From Streptomyces sp. HD (GTDB taxonomy: Bacteria > Actinomycetota > Actinomycetes > Streptomycetales > Streptomycetaceae), in contig NZ_JAQMYP010000006.1 in NCBI RefSeq assembly GCF_028369295.1, positions 218,936 through 282,935 on the forward strand: 64,000 nt of DNA, given 5' to 3'. Within the stretch, counting starts at the first letter, position 1. Each line of letters opens with the position of its first letter. Below, in pieces: positions 41,542-48,719 of this stretch. The translations under genes and the position numbers were made by a program. Under the pieces are notes generated by a model, which ran no database searches, was not told the DNA's origin, and worked only from the letters and a program-made list of their open reading frames with translations.

Positions 41542-42804
41542 TCACAGCCGTCGGTCGTAGCCGACCGGCAGGTGGTTCGTGCCGCGGCCCAGGACGGCCG
41601 GGATCCACTCGATGTCGCCGTCCTCGATGGCCAGATGCAGGCCGGGCAGGCGGGCGAGCAGGGTGCCGAGGGCGATGCGGAGTTCGGCGCGGGCGAGGGC
41701 GGCGCCTGGGCAGAAGTGGATGCCGTGGCCGAAGGCAAGATGGGGGTTGGGGCTGCGGTCCAGGTCGAGGGTGTCGGGGGCGGGGAAGCGGCGCGGGTCG
41801 CGGTTGGCCGCGCACAGGGAGACGATCACGGAGTCACCGGCCGGGATCTCGGTGCCGTACAGGTCGCTGTCCCGGTCGAAGAAGCGCCAGGTGGTGAGCT
41901 CGAAGGCGCTGTCGTGGCGCAGGAGTTCCTCGACGGCGCGGGGCATGAGGCCGGGGTCGTCGCGCAGGCGGGCGAGCTGGTCGGGGTGGCGGAACAGGGC
42001 GATCAGGGCCGTCGTGATCTGGTTGGTGACCGGTTCCTGGCCCGCGACCAGCAACTGGAAGATCATCGAGTCCAGCTCGGCCTGGGACAGTTCGCCCTGG
42101 TCACGGGCGCCGACGAGGCGGCCCAGCAGGTCGTCGTCCCCGTGCTCCCGCTTGTGGGTGACGACTTCGGCGATATAGCTCTGCAGACCGTGCAGCCGTG
42201 CCTCGTACAGCGGCCGCCCCGGATCCTCCGGCCCCACCGGCTGGACGACCTTGCCCCAGTCACGGTCGAAGCACGCGGCCAACTCCCCCGGCAGACCGAT
42301 GACTTCGGCGAGGACCAGGAAGGGGAATCGGGCGGCGAAGCCGCTGACGAGGTCGGCGGGCCCGGTGTCCGGCAGGGCGTCGACCAGCGCGTCGGCCAAC
42401 TCCTGGAAACGGGGCTCCAGTTGTTCGACCCGGCGCGGGGTGAAGGAGTCCGTGACCAGGCGCCGCATGCGGGTGTGGGTCGGTGGGTCCTGGTGCAGGA
42501 GGTGCGCCTGAAGCTGGGAGTGCTGCGGCTCGGGCATGATCGAGGCTCGGGCACGCCAACGGTCGTTGCCCCGGTCGTGGTTCTTGCCCAGGCGGTCGTC
42601 GTTCAGCGCGGAGTGCGCGGCCTCGTATCCGGTGACGAGCCACGCCTGTACACCGCTGGGGAACAGGACACGGTGGACCGGGCCGGCCTCGCGCATCCGC
42701 TCGTACAGGGGGTAGGGGTTGGTCTTGTACGGGCAGCCCGTCAGCGGGACCGGGTCGGTCAGCGGCTGCGGGTCCACGGCCGGAAGCGGGTCCTGGACGG
42801 TCAT
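41542..42804 (-). CDS. Cytochrome P450 of the isocyanide locus
   Basis: The 420-aa P450 has the heme loop LAFGHGIHFCPGAALARAEL with Cys ligand, the ExxR motif (VEELLRHD region; E-x-x-R as EELLR), and an I-helix LLVAGQEPVTNQI with Gln before Glu and no Thr at the usual place. A DPxxHTRMRRLV helix and RWRARASIMPEPQHSQLQAH are also present. The start ATG has GAGGAG about 10 nt ahead. It probably oxidises or couples the isocyanide product, as P450s do in xanthocillin-type pathways. The modified oxygen-activation site may signal an unusual reaction. Confidence 0.9.
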   Translation of the reverse strand: MTVQDPLPAVDPQPLTDPVPLTGCPYKTNPYPLYERMREAGPVHRVLFPSGVQAWLVTGYEAAHSALNDDRLGKNHDRGNDRWRARASIMPEPQHSQLQAHLLHQDPPTHTRMRRLVTDSFTPRRVEQLEPRFQELADALVDALPDTGPADLVSGFAARFPFLVLAEVIGLPGELAACFDRDWGKVVQPVGPEDPGRPLYEARLHGLQSYIAEVVTHKREHGDDDLLGRLVGARDQGELSQAELDSMIFQLLVAGQEPVTNQITTALIALFRHPDQLARLRDDPGLMPRAVEELLRHDSAFELTTWRFFDRDSDLYGTEIPAGDSVIVSLCAANRDPRRFPAPDTLDLDRSPNPHLAFGHGIHFCPGAALARAELRIALGTLLARLPGLHLAIEDGDIEWIPAVLGRGTNHLPVGYDRRL

Positions 42805-42877
42805 GGGTGGGGGGCTCCTCGGAGGGCGGGTTCGGGGCGGCGGGGGTTCGGCCGCGGGGTGCGGGGGGCGGGACCGA

Positions 42878-42935
42878 CGACAGCGCGTCGGGGGTGCGGA
42901 CGACAGCGCGTCGGGGGGTGGTCGACGCGCTGTCG
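42878..42935 (-). repeat. Two alternative hairpin arms upstream of the P450
   Basis: CGACAGCGCGTCG occurs at 42,878-42,890 and 42,901-42,913 (within a 23-bp duplication), and its exact reverse complement at 42,923-42,935. The last arm can pair with either copy. In the transcript reading left it lies between the Cys-rich gene and the P450 start, about 75-130 nt ahead of the ATG. Confidence 0.8.
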
Positions 42936-42974
42936 GCCTCTCCGCCTGCGAGATTGCGGGCCTGCGGGCCTGTG

Positions 42975-43190
42975 TCAGGGCGTGCTGATGGCATCCAACT
43001 TGCCGGACTTGGCGTCCTCGACCAGGGACAGGAACTGGTCGGCGCTCATCTGCACCCGCTGCCCGAAGTCGTCCGTGAGGACCACTCGGCGTTCGGCCGG
43101 GGCGGTGGGGTCGACGAACAGTTGCGGACAGCCGCAGTCGCAGTTGCCGCAGAACGTCGCCACCGGCTCCAGGCCTTCGATGTCGATCAT
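42975..43190 (-). CDS. Cys-rich mini-protein, possible metal-binding
   Basis: A 71-aa product starts at ATG 43190 after AAAGG. Residues 11-22 hold the cluster ATFCGNCDCGCP with Cys at 14, 17, 19 and 21. Then follows PQLFVDPTAP, RRVVLTDDFGQRVQMSADQF and an amphipathic C-terminus. There is no signal peptide. It lies between the importer ATPase and the P450, so it belongs to the isocyanide operon. The dense Cys motif suggests Zn, Fe-S or Cu(I) binding. It could be a chaperone, sensor or redox partner; I cannot choose among them. Confidence 0.78.
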   Translation of the reverse strand: MIDIEGLEPVATFCGNCDCGCPQLFVDPTAPAERRVVLTDDFGQRVQMSADQFLSLVEDAKSGKLDAISTP

Positions 43191-43218
43191 GTTCCCAACC
43201 TTTCGCGATCTTGGACGC

Positions 43219-44088
43219 TCACCGGGGTGACCGCCCGGGACCAGCCCCGAGCACACCGCTCGGGGCCGACATGGGGGTGTGCGCTTCGGCCGCCGCCGCC
43301 GACCCGCCCGGACCGTCCGCGGGGGCCCGGTGATCGAAGGCGATCAGTGGATCGCCGGTCAGCGGGTGGTCGACGACGGTCGCCCGTACGCCGAACACCT
43401 CGGCCAGCAGGGCGGGTCGCAGCACCTCGCGAGGCGGGCCGGAGGCGACCACGCGGCCGTCGTGCAGGACGTGCAGCCGGTCGCAGACGGAGGCGGCGGC
43501 GTTGAGGTCGTGCAGTGACACCAGGGTCGTGCGGCGCCGGGTCCTGAGCATGGCTAGCAGTTCGACCTGGTGGCGGATGTCGAGGTGGTTGGTGGGCTCG
43601 TCCAGGACCAGCACGTCGGGCTGCTGGGCGAAGGCGCGGGCCAGCAGGACGCGTTGGCGTTCGCCGCCGGACAGTTCGGTGAAGCGGCGCCCGGCGTACT
43701 GTGCCATGCCGACGTCAGCGAGGGCCCGGGCGACGACGTCCCGGTCGGTGGCGTCCTCCCCGGCGAAGGCCCGCTTGTAGGGCGTACGGCCCATGGCGAC
43801 GACCTCGCGGACGGTCAGCTCGAAGTCGCCGCCCCGCTCCTGCGGGAGAGCCGCGACATGCCGGGCCGCCTCGGCGGGCGCCAGCCGGCGCAGATCGGTG
43901 CCGGACAGCAGGACCCGCCCGGCGACCGGCTTCAGATGGCGGTAGACGGTGCGCAGGAGTGTGGACTTGCCGCTGCCGTTCGGGCCGACGAGGCCGGTGA
44001 TCTCACCCTCGGCCGCGATCAGCCGGGCACCGGCGACGACCGTACGGCCGGTGTAGGCGACGTGCAGGTCCTCGATGTCGACTCTCAC
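43219..44088 (-). CDS. ABC importer ATPase, FecE type (isocyanide locus)
   Basis: GTG 44088 lies 6 nt after GGGGGAG and gives 289 aa. It has Walker A GPNGSGKST, Q-loop ALPQERGGDFEL, signature TELSGGERQRVLLARAF, Walker B VLVLDEPTNHLD and LVSLHDLNAAASV. Its sequence plan is close to the ATPase at 38.5 kb, so the two systems are paralogous. The C-terminal ~40 residues are an Ala/Gly/Pro-rich tail. It lies 34 bp after the permease. Confidence 0.9.
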   Translation of the reverse strand: MRVDIEDLHVAYTGRTVVAGARLIAAEGEITGLVGPNGSGKSTLLRTVYRHLKPVAGRVLLSGTDLRRLAPAEAARHVAALPQERGGDFELTVREVVAMGRTPYKRAFAGEDATDRDVVARALADVGMAQYAGRRFTELSGGERQRVLLARAFAQQPDVLVLDEPTNHLDIRHQVELLAMLRTRRRTTLVSLHDLNAAASVCDRLHVLHDGRVVASGPPREVLRPALLAEVFGVRATVVDHPLTGDPLIAFDHRAPADGPGGSAAAAEAHTPMSAPSGVLGAGPGRSPR

Positions 44089-44122
44089 CGTGTACTCCCC
44101 CACGTCCTCCTGATCCTCATCC

Positions 44123-45196
44123 TCAACTCCCGCTCCCCAACCGCCGGTCCAGCAGATACAGCAGCGCCGGAGCACCGATCAGCGAGGTGACGACACCGAC
44201 CGGCAGCTCCTGGGTGTCCATCGCCGTACGGCACAGGATGTCGACGACGACCAGCAGCAGTGCTCCGAACAGCGCGGAGACCGGCAGCAGACGCCGGTGG
44301 TCGCCGCCGACGACCAGACGGCAGACGTGCGGCACCATCAGCGCGACGAACGCGATCGCGCCCGAGACGGCCACCAGGACTCCGGTCAGCACGCTGGTCA
44401 CCGTGAACAGTTCCCGGCGCAGCCGGGTGACGTCGATGCCGAGCCCGGCCGCCGACTCGTCGCCCATCAACAGGGCGTTCAGCCCCCGGGCGCGCGCCTG
44501 GAGGCACAGCCACCCGGCCGAAACGGCGATCGCCGGTACGGCCAGCAGGTCCCAGTTGGCGCCGCTCAGGCTGCCCATGAGCCAGAACAGCACGCTGTGG
44601 GTCTGCTGCTCGTCCCCGGCCTGCAGCACCAGATAGCTGGTGAACCCGGAGAGGAACTGCCCGATCGCCACCCCGGCCAGCACCAGCCGCAACGGCGCGA
44701 ATCCGCCACCGCGCCGGGCCACGGACCACACGAGGGCGAAGGTGGCCAGGGCTCCGGCGAAGGCCGCGGCGGACAGCCCGAGTCCCAGCGCCCCACCGGC
44801 CCCGAGGCCCAGCACGATCGCGGCGACCGCGCCCAGGGAGGCACCGTTGGAGATGCCCAGGAGGTAAGGATCGGCGAGCGGGTTGCGCACCAGCGCCTGT
44901 ACCGCCGTACCGACGAGTCCGAGCCCGGCACCGACGAGTGCCGCCAACAGGGCCCGTGGCACGCGCAGTTGCCACACGATCAGGTCGTTGGTGCCGGGAC
45001 GCGGGGCCTCGCCGGACAGCCGCCGCCACACCACGCTCCACACGTCGCCGAGGGGGACGGAAGTCGAGCCCCAGGCCACGGCGGCCGTCAGCGCGGCGAG
45101 GAGGACGACACCCAGTACCGACGCCAGCGGTCCGGCGGGCAGCGTGCGTGTCTCCGTGGCCGCCGCCTCCTCGCGTCGCGCCACCAAGGAGGTCAC
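44123..45196 (-). CDS. FecCD-type ABC importer permease (isocyanide locus)
   Basis: The 357-aa protein starts with a GTG that overlaps the stop of the binding-protein gene (GTGA). About nine or ten membrane helices are predicted. Motifs include VWQLRVPRALLAALVGAGLG, VRNPLADPYLLGISNGASLG, and SGAIAFVALMVPHVCRLVVG. It would import a metal-chelate across the membrane. A longer open frame upstream is antisense noise in the binding-protein gene. Confidence 0.9.
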   Translation of the reverse strand: MTSLVARREEAAATETRTLPAGPLASVLGVVLLAALTAAVAWGSTSVPLGDVWSVVWRRLSGEAPRPGTNDLIVWQLRVPRALLAALVGAGLGLVGTAVQALVRNPLADPYLLGISNGASLGAVAAIVLGLGAGGALGLGLSAAAFAGALATFALVWSVARRGGGFAPLRLVLAGVAIGQFLSGFTSYLVLQAGDEQQTHSVLFWLMGSLSGANWDLLAVPAIAVSAGWLCLQARARGLNALLMGDESAAGLGIDVTRLRRELFTVTSVLTGVLVAVSGAIAFVALMVPHVCRLVVGGDHRRLLPVSALFGALLLVVVDILCRTAMDTQELPVGVVTSLIGAPALLYLLDRRLGSGS

Positions 45197-46263
45197 GGTC
45201 GGCCGACCTTGCCGGGGTGGAGCGTCTTGGCGATCCGCTCGACCGTGTCGGCGTTCCCGACCCCGGCGATGGTGGTCCGCTCGGAGCCGATGCGCAGGAA
45301 GTGGCCCTCCTTGACCGCCTTCAGGCCCTTGGTGGCGGGGTTCGACTCCAGCCACTGCTGCGCCTCGTCGAACGCCTTCCTGTTCGCGGCCTCGCTGCCC
45401 CGGTTGCGGACGCCGAGCTGGATCCAGTCCGGGTTCGCGGCGATCACGTCCTCCCAGCCGACCTGCCGGTAGTCGCCGTCGCAGTCGGCGAAGACGTTGC
45501 GGGCCCCGGCGAGGGTGATGACCGCGTTGGCGACCTGGCGGTTGCAGACGGCCATGGGCTGCTTGGTGCCGGCGTCGTAGTCGAAGAAGAAGTAGGTGGG
45601 CCGCTCCTTCTCGGGAGTGCCGCCAACGGCCTTGCGGACGGCGTCGACCTTCTTCTTCATCCCGTCGACGAGTTCCCTCGCCCTGTCGCTCGTGCCCGTG
45701 ACCGCGCCGAGCGAGGTGATGTCGTCCTGGACGGCGGAGAGGTCGGTGACCGGGCTCTTGCTCATGGCGGCGCAGGCAGTGGACCTCAGGTAGATGTGCT
45801 TGATTCCGGCCGCCCTGAACTCGTCCTCGGTCGGCGCGTCGCCCATTCCGCCGCCCATGTTCATCGAGGCGAAGGTGTCGATGTACAGGTCGGCGCCGGA
45901 GCCGAGGAGCTTCTCCTTCGGGATGAGGGTGTCGCCGAGCACCTTCACCTGCTGGGCGCGCGCGTCGAGTTCGCCGGGCAGGGTGCCCTTGCCGGGCGGG
46001 AAGCCGGTGCCGAGCACCTTGTCCCCGGCGCCCAGCCGCAGCAGCAGTTCCAGGCTGGCGGCGTTGCTGGTGACGATGTGCCGCGGCGTCGAGTCGAAGG
46101 TGGTCCTGGCGCCCTTGCAGTCGGTGACGGTCACCGGGTAGCCGGCGGAGTCGCCCTTGGCGGCGTCGGGGCCGGTGGTGTCGCCGTTCCCGCTGCCGCA
46201 GCCTGCCGCCAGCAGGCCGCCGAGTACCGCGGCCGTCGTAGCCCGCCCCACACGAGAACGCAT
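45193..46263 (-). CDS. Met/Cys-rich ABC substrate-binding lipoprotein (isocyanide locus)
   Basis: The 356-aa lipoprotein begins MRSRVGRATTAA with lipobox LLAAGC; ATG 46263 is 6 nt after GGGGAG. It has a FepB/BtuF-like fold: FDSTPRHIVTSNAASLELLL, LGAGDKVLGTG, and VGWEDVIAANPDWIQLGV. Unusual for the family are soft-metal residues clustered in FASMNMGGGMGDAP, STACAAMSK, PMAVCNRQ and FADCDGD. These could bind Cu(I) or a copper complex. It is the first gene of the importer and lies 138 bp after the sigma-factor gene. Confidence 0.86.
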   Translation of the reverse strand: MRSRVGRATTAAVLGGLLAAGCGSGNGDTTGPDAAKGDSAGYPVTVTDCKGARTTFDSTPRHIVTSNAASLELLLRLGAGDKVLGTGFPPGKGTLPGELDARAQQVKVLGDTLIPKEKLLGSGADLYIDTFASMNMGGGMGDAPTEDEFRAAGIKHIYLRSTACAAMSKSPVTDLSAVQDDITSLGAVTGTSDRARELVDGMKKKVDAVRKAVGGTPEKERPTYFFFDYDAGTKQPMAVCNRQVANAVITLAGARNVFADCDGDYRQVGWEDVIAANPDWIQLGVRNRGSEAANRKAFDEAQQWLESNPATKGLKAVKEGHFLRIGSERTTIAGVGNADTVERIAKTLHPGKVGRP

Positions 46264-46401
46264 CGAAAACTCCCCTGGATCCACTGGTTGCACGGGGCGG
46301 ATCTCCGCCACCCGATCCAGTAGTCGGGGCGGACCCGGTGTCAGTTCCCGCGAGGTGAACCGACACCGGGTTCGGCACCGGGTTGGGCACCGGGCTCCCG
46401 G
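46264..46401 (-). promoter_or_regulatory. Repeat-containing leader of the importer/isocyanide operon
   Basis: The 138-bp gap has three or four degenerate direct repeats of ACCGGGTTCGGC-type sequence on the plus strand at about 46,325-46,400 (CACCGGGTT recurring). No riboswitch match is evident. It may hold a promoter reading left. Confidence 0.35.
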
Positions 46402-47058
46402 TCAGGCGGCCACGGCGACCGGTTCGGCCACGGCGGTGGCGTCGGTCACGCCCCCGACCCCGGCCTCGGCGTCGGCCTCCGCGAGCAGCTCTACGAGGGT
46501 CGCCCGGGCACGGGCGACTCGTGAACGGACCGTCCCGACGGGGCAGTCGCTCCGCTCGGCCGCCTCCGCGTAGGGCAGGCCCACCAGCTGGGTCAGGACG
46601 AACGCCTCACGGCGCTCGTCGGGCAGTGCGTCCAGCAGATCGAGCAGCGCGATGCCGTCGTCGAAACCGGGCAGCCCGGTCGGCTGGGCGCGTTCCGCCA
46701 CGAGCGTCCAGTCGTCGGTGTCGCACAGGCGCGGCCGGGTGGCGGCGTAGCGGTGACTGTCGATCACCGCGCGGCGCGCGATGGACAGCAGCCACGCGCG
46801 GGCCGAGGAGCGGCCCTCGAACCGGTGCAGGCTGCCGAGCGCCCGCAGGAACGTGTCCTGTGCCAGGTCGTCGGCGGCCTGCGGATCGGCGGAGAGATGC
46901 GCCACGTATCGCACGACGTCACGGTGCAGGGAGCGGACGAAACGGTCCGCGGCGTCCGGGTCACCGCCGCGCGCGGCCAGCGCCCACGCGGTCGTCGACT
47001 CGTCGCAGGAGGCCGTTCTGGTCGGCGGCCTCCGGTCGTGCAGGGCAGGAGTGATCAC
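46402..47058 (-). CDS. ECF-type RNA polymerase sigma factor
   Basis: GTG 47058 is 5 nt after AAGGA and gives 218 aa. Region 2 reads DPDAADRFVRSLHRDVVRYV, ADDLAQDTFLRALGSLHRFE; region 4 reads LPDERREAFVLTQLVGLPYA, EAAERSDCPVGTVRSRVARA. The protein belongs to group IV sigma factors. No anti-sigma gene in the classic form is adjacent, but the Met/His-rich membrane protein 250 bp upstream could fill that role. Position between the copper block and the isocyanide/importer block suggests it links the two. Confidence 0.9.
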   Translation of the reverse strand: MITPALHDRRPPTRTASCDESTTAWALAARGGDPDAADRFVRSLHRDVVRYVAHLSADPQAADDLAQDTFLRALGSLHRFEGRSSARAWLLSIARRAVIDSHRYAATRPRLCDTDDWTLVAERAQPTGLPGFDDGIALLDLLDALPDERREAFVLTQLVGLPYAEAAERSDCPVGTVRSRVARARATLVELLAEADAEAGVGGVTDATAVAEPVAVAA

Positions 47059-47308
47059 CTGAGTCCTTCTCGGGTAGTCCGGGCTCCGGCACGACGGCGG
47101 GCACGGCGGGGTCACCGCCGCGCACCGGGGCACGTGTACGTAGACGTGCGGGTACGCCGTTGCCGGAGGAGTCCGGGGATGCGGGGAACACGGCCGTACG
47201 CCAGGTACGGCCGGGGGCCCGAGGCGTGGGGGCGCCGACGACTCGACGCCCGTACGGCGCTCGACGCGTCGGCGTCCGTGTCCGTACGGCCTCGGTGAAC
47301 CGGCTGTC

Positions 47309-48019
47309 TCAAACGACAGCGATCCCCGCCGGAGGCCCCCGAGAAGTGATCGTGTGGACGAGCGGAAGCAGCCGCGGCGCCCGGTCGGAACGGCCGCGCC
47401 GCGGACGCAGACGCGGGCGGTGCGGCGGTGTGGGCAGGACGAGCGAGAGCCGCAGCGGGGCGGCCAGCCAACCGGCCACGGCCCGCAGGATGCGGAACGC
47501 TGCACGCTCGCCGTGCCCCAGCCACAGACCACACATCAGCGCGGCGAGGGTGTGGGCGGCCAACATGCCGAGCGACGAAGTGCCGGTCATGTCGTGGCCC
47601 ATCGGCATATGGCTCATGCCTGTGTGGGCCGAGCCCATGTGGCCCATGTCCATGGATCCGGTGGAAGCCATGTGGGTGGCCATGGAGTCGGCCATGGAGC
47701 CCATGTCGTGCCGGGCAGCGGCGGAACCGGTCGGCGCCGCGTCGGTCCCGGCCGCTCCCGCGGCGCCGGACTGCGCGAACTCGAAGAACGTGTGCAGCCC
47801 GCCCTGGGCGACGACCACGACGGACACGACCAGCGGGAGTCCCCGCTCCCGGCCGGCCAGGCACCAGCCCGCACCGCCGGTGGCGAGCGCGCCTGCCGCG
47901 AGCGTCCACCACGGAACGGTGTCGCCCGACATCAGGACGTGGCCGAGGGCGGCGAGCAGCACACAGACGGACGCGAACACCGCGGCCCGTATCGTGCGCA
48001 CACCCCACCCAGCAGTCAT
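47309..48019 (-). CDS. Membrane protein with Met/His-rich loop
   Basis: The best start is ATG 48019 after GAGG, giving 236 aa. Four or five membrane helices are predicted (AAVFASVCVLLAALGHVLM, WWTLAAGALATGGAGW, PLVVSVVVVAQGGLHTFFEF, LGMLAAHTLAALMCGLWLG). Between helices three and four lies a soft-metal loop: HDMGSMADSMATHMAST, SMDMGHMGSAHTGMSHMP, MGHDMTG. Such Met/His motifs bind copper in periplasmic domains. The C-terminus is Pro/Arg-rich. Likely role: copper sensing or holding. Known relatives in Streptomyces are uncharacterised. Confidence 0.85.
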   Translation of the reverse strand: MTAGWGVRTIRAAVFASVCVLLAALGHVLMSGDTVPWWTLAAGALATGGAGWCLAGRERGLPLVVSVVVVAQGGLHTFFEFAQSGAAGAAGTDAAPTGSAAARHDMGSMADSMATHMASTGSMDMGHMGSAHTGMSHMPMGHDMTGTSSLGMLAAHTLAALMCGLWLGHGERAAFRILRAVAGWLAAPLRLSLVLPTPPHRPRLRPRRGRSDRAPRLLPLVHTITSRGPPAGIAVV

Positions 48020-48176
48020 GACGGCCCTCATCCTCGCATCCGGGGCCCACGCGTCACGGGTGGGTACGCACAACACCCCTGCCCCGCACTCAAGCCCAGA
48101 AGAGTGATACAGGACACAGCGACGCGAGGGAACCGGGCGCGCCCGTCAGCCGACTTCTAGGGGAGCGGGGTTGTTG

Positions 48177-48719
48177 TCACCCGGGCCCGCCCGGGCGGAC
48201 GACTGCCGCCTGCACCTCGATCCGCCCCGCGTGCTCGAAGTGCAGCGTGAACGGTACGTAGGTGCCCTCCTGCCATCCCCGCCCGGCCCGCAGTGTCACG
48301 TCCAGCCCGAACGGGGACATGGCGAGCCCCTCGCCGGCCGGGACCCGGGCCGAGTCCACCGTCTGTGCGGACGCCGCACTGTCGCTGATCATGCGGTGGC
48401 GGCTCAGTGCCGTGCCGCCCTCGGTGGCGGACGACGTCACCTTGAGCAGCCGGTCGTCGGCGCCCCCGGTGTTGGTGATGCGGAAGAACGCGGCGGTGTC
48501 CCGGACGTCCCCGTACGGCAGGAAGACCCGGCCGTCGGTGACCGCGATCCTCGGCGGACTGCCCGCGTTGCCGAAGTTCACCCAAGTGGTCAGTCCGCCC
48601 AGGGCGACGCCGCACGCGGCGATCGGGGCGAGCCCGGCGAGCAGGCCGTCGACGACACGGCGACGGGTCGGACGCCAGGCTCCGGCAACGGCCGTTCGCT
48701 CGGCCGTGGGCGTGATCAT
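48177..48719 (-). CDS. PCuAC-type periplasmic copper chaperone
   Basis: The 180-aa protein has an N-terminal membrane anchor (VVDGLLAGLAPIAACGVALG) and a PCu(A)C domain: DTAAFFRITNTGGADDRLLK, TALSRHRMISDSAASAQ, MSPFGLDVTL. The usual H(M)x10Mx21HxM copper site is represented by His in RHRMISD and Met in the later segment, but one of the expected HxM residues is hard to place. ATG 48719 overlaps the CopA stop. It probably hands Cu(I) to a cuproenzyme such as cytochrome oxidase. Confidence 0.82.
   Translation of the reverse strand: MITPTAERTAVAGAWRPTRRRVVDGLLAGLAPIAACGVALGGLTTWVNFGNAGSPPRIAVTDGRVFLPYGDVRDTAAFFRITNTGGADDRLLKVTSSATEGGTALSRHRMISDSAASAQTVDSARVPAGEGLAMSPFGLDVTLRAGRGWQEGTYVPFTLHFEHAGRIEVQAAVVRPGGPG

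Noticed and set aside
46264..46401. Second cobalamin riboswitch before the Met/Cys-rich binding protein
   Set aside because: None of the B12 core elements found on either strand; only short G/C repeats.
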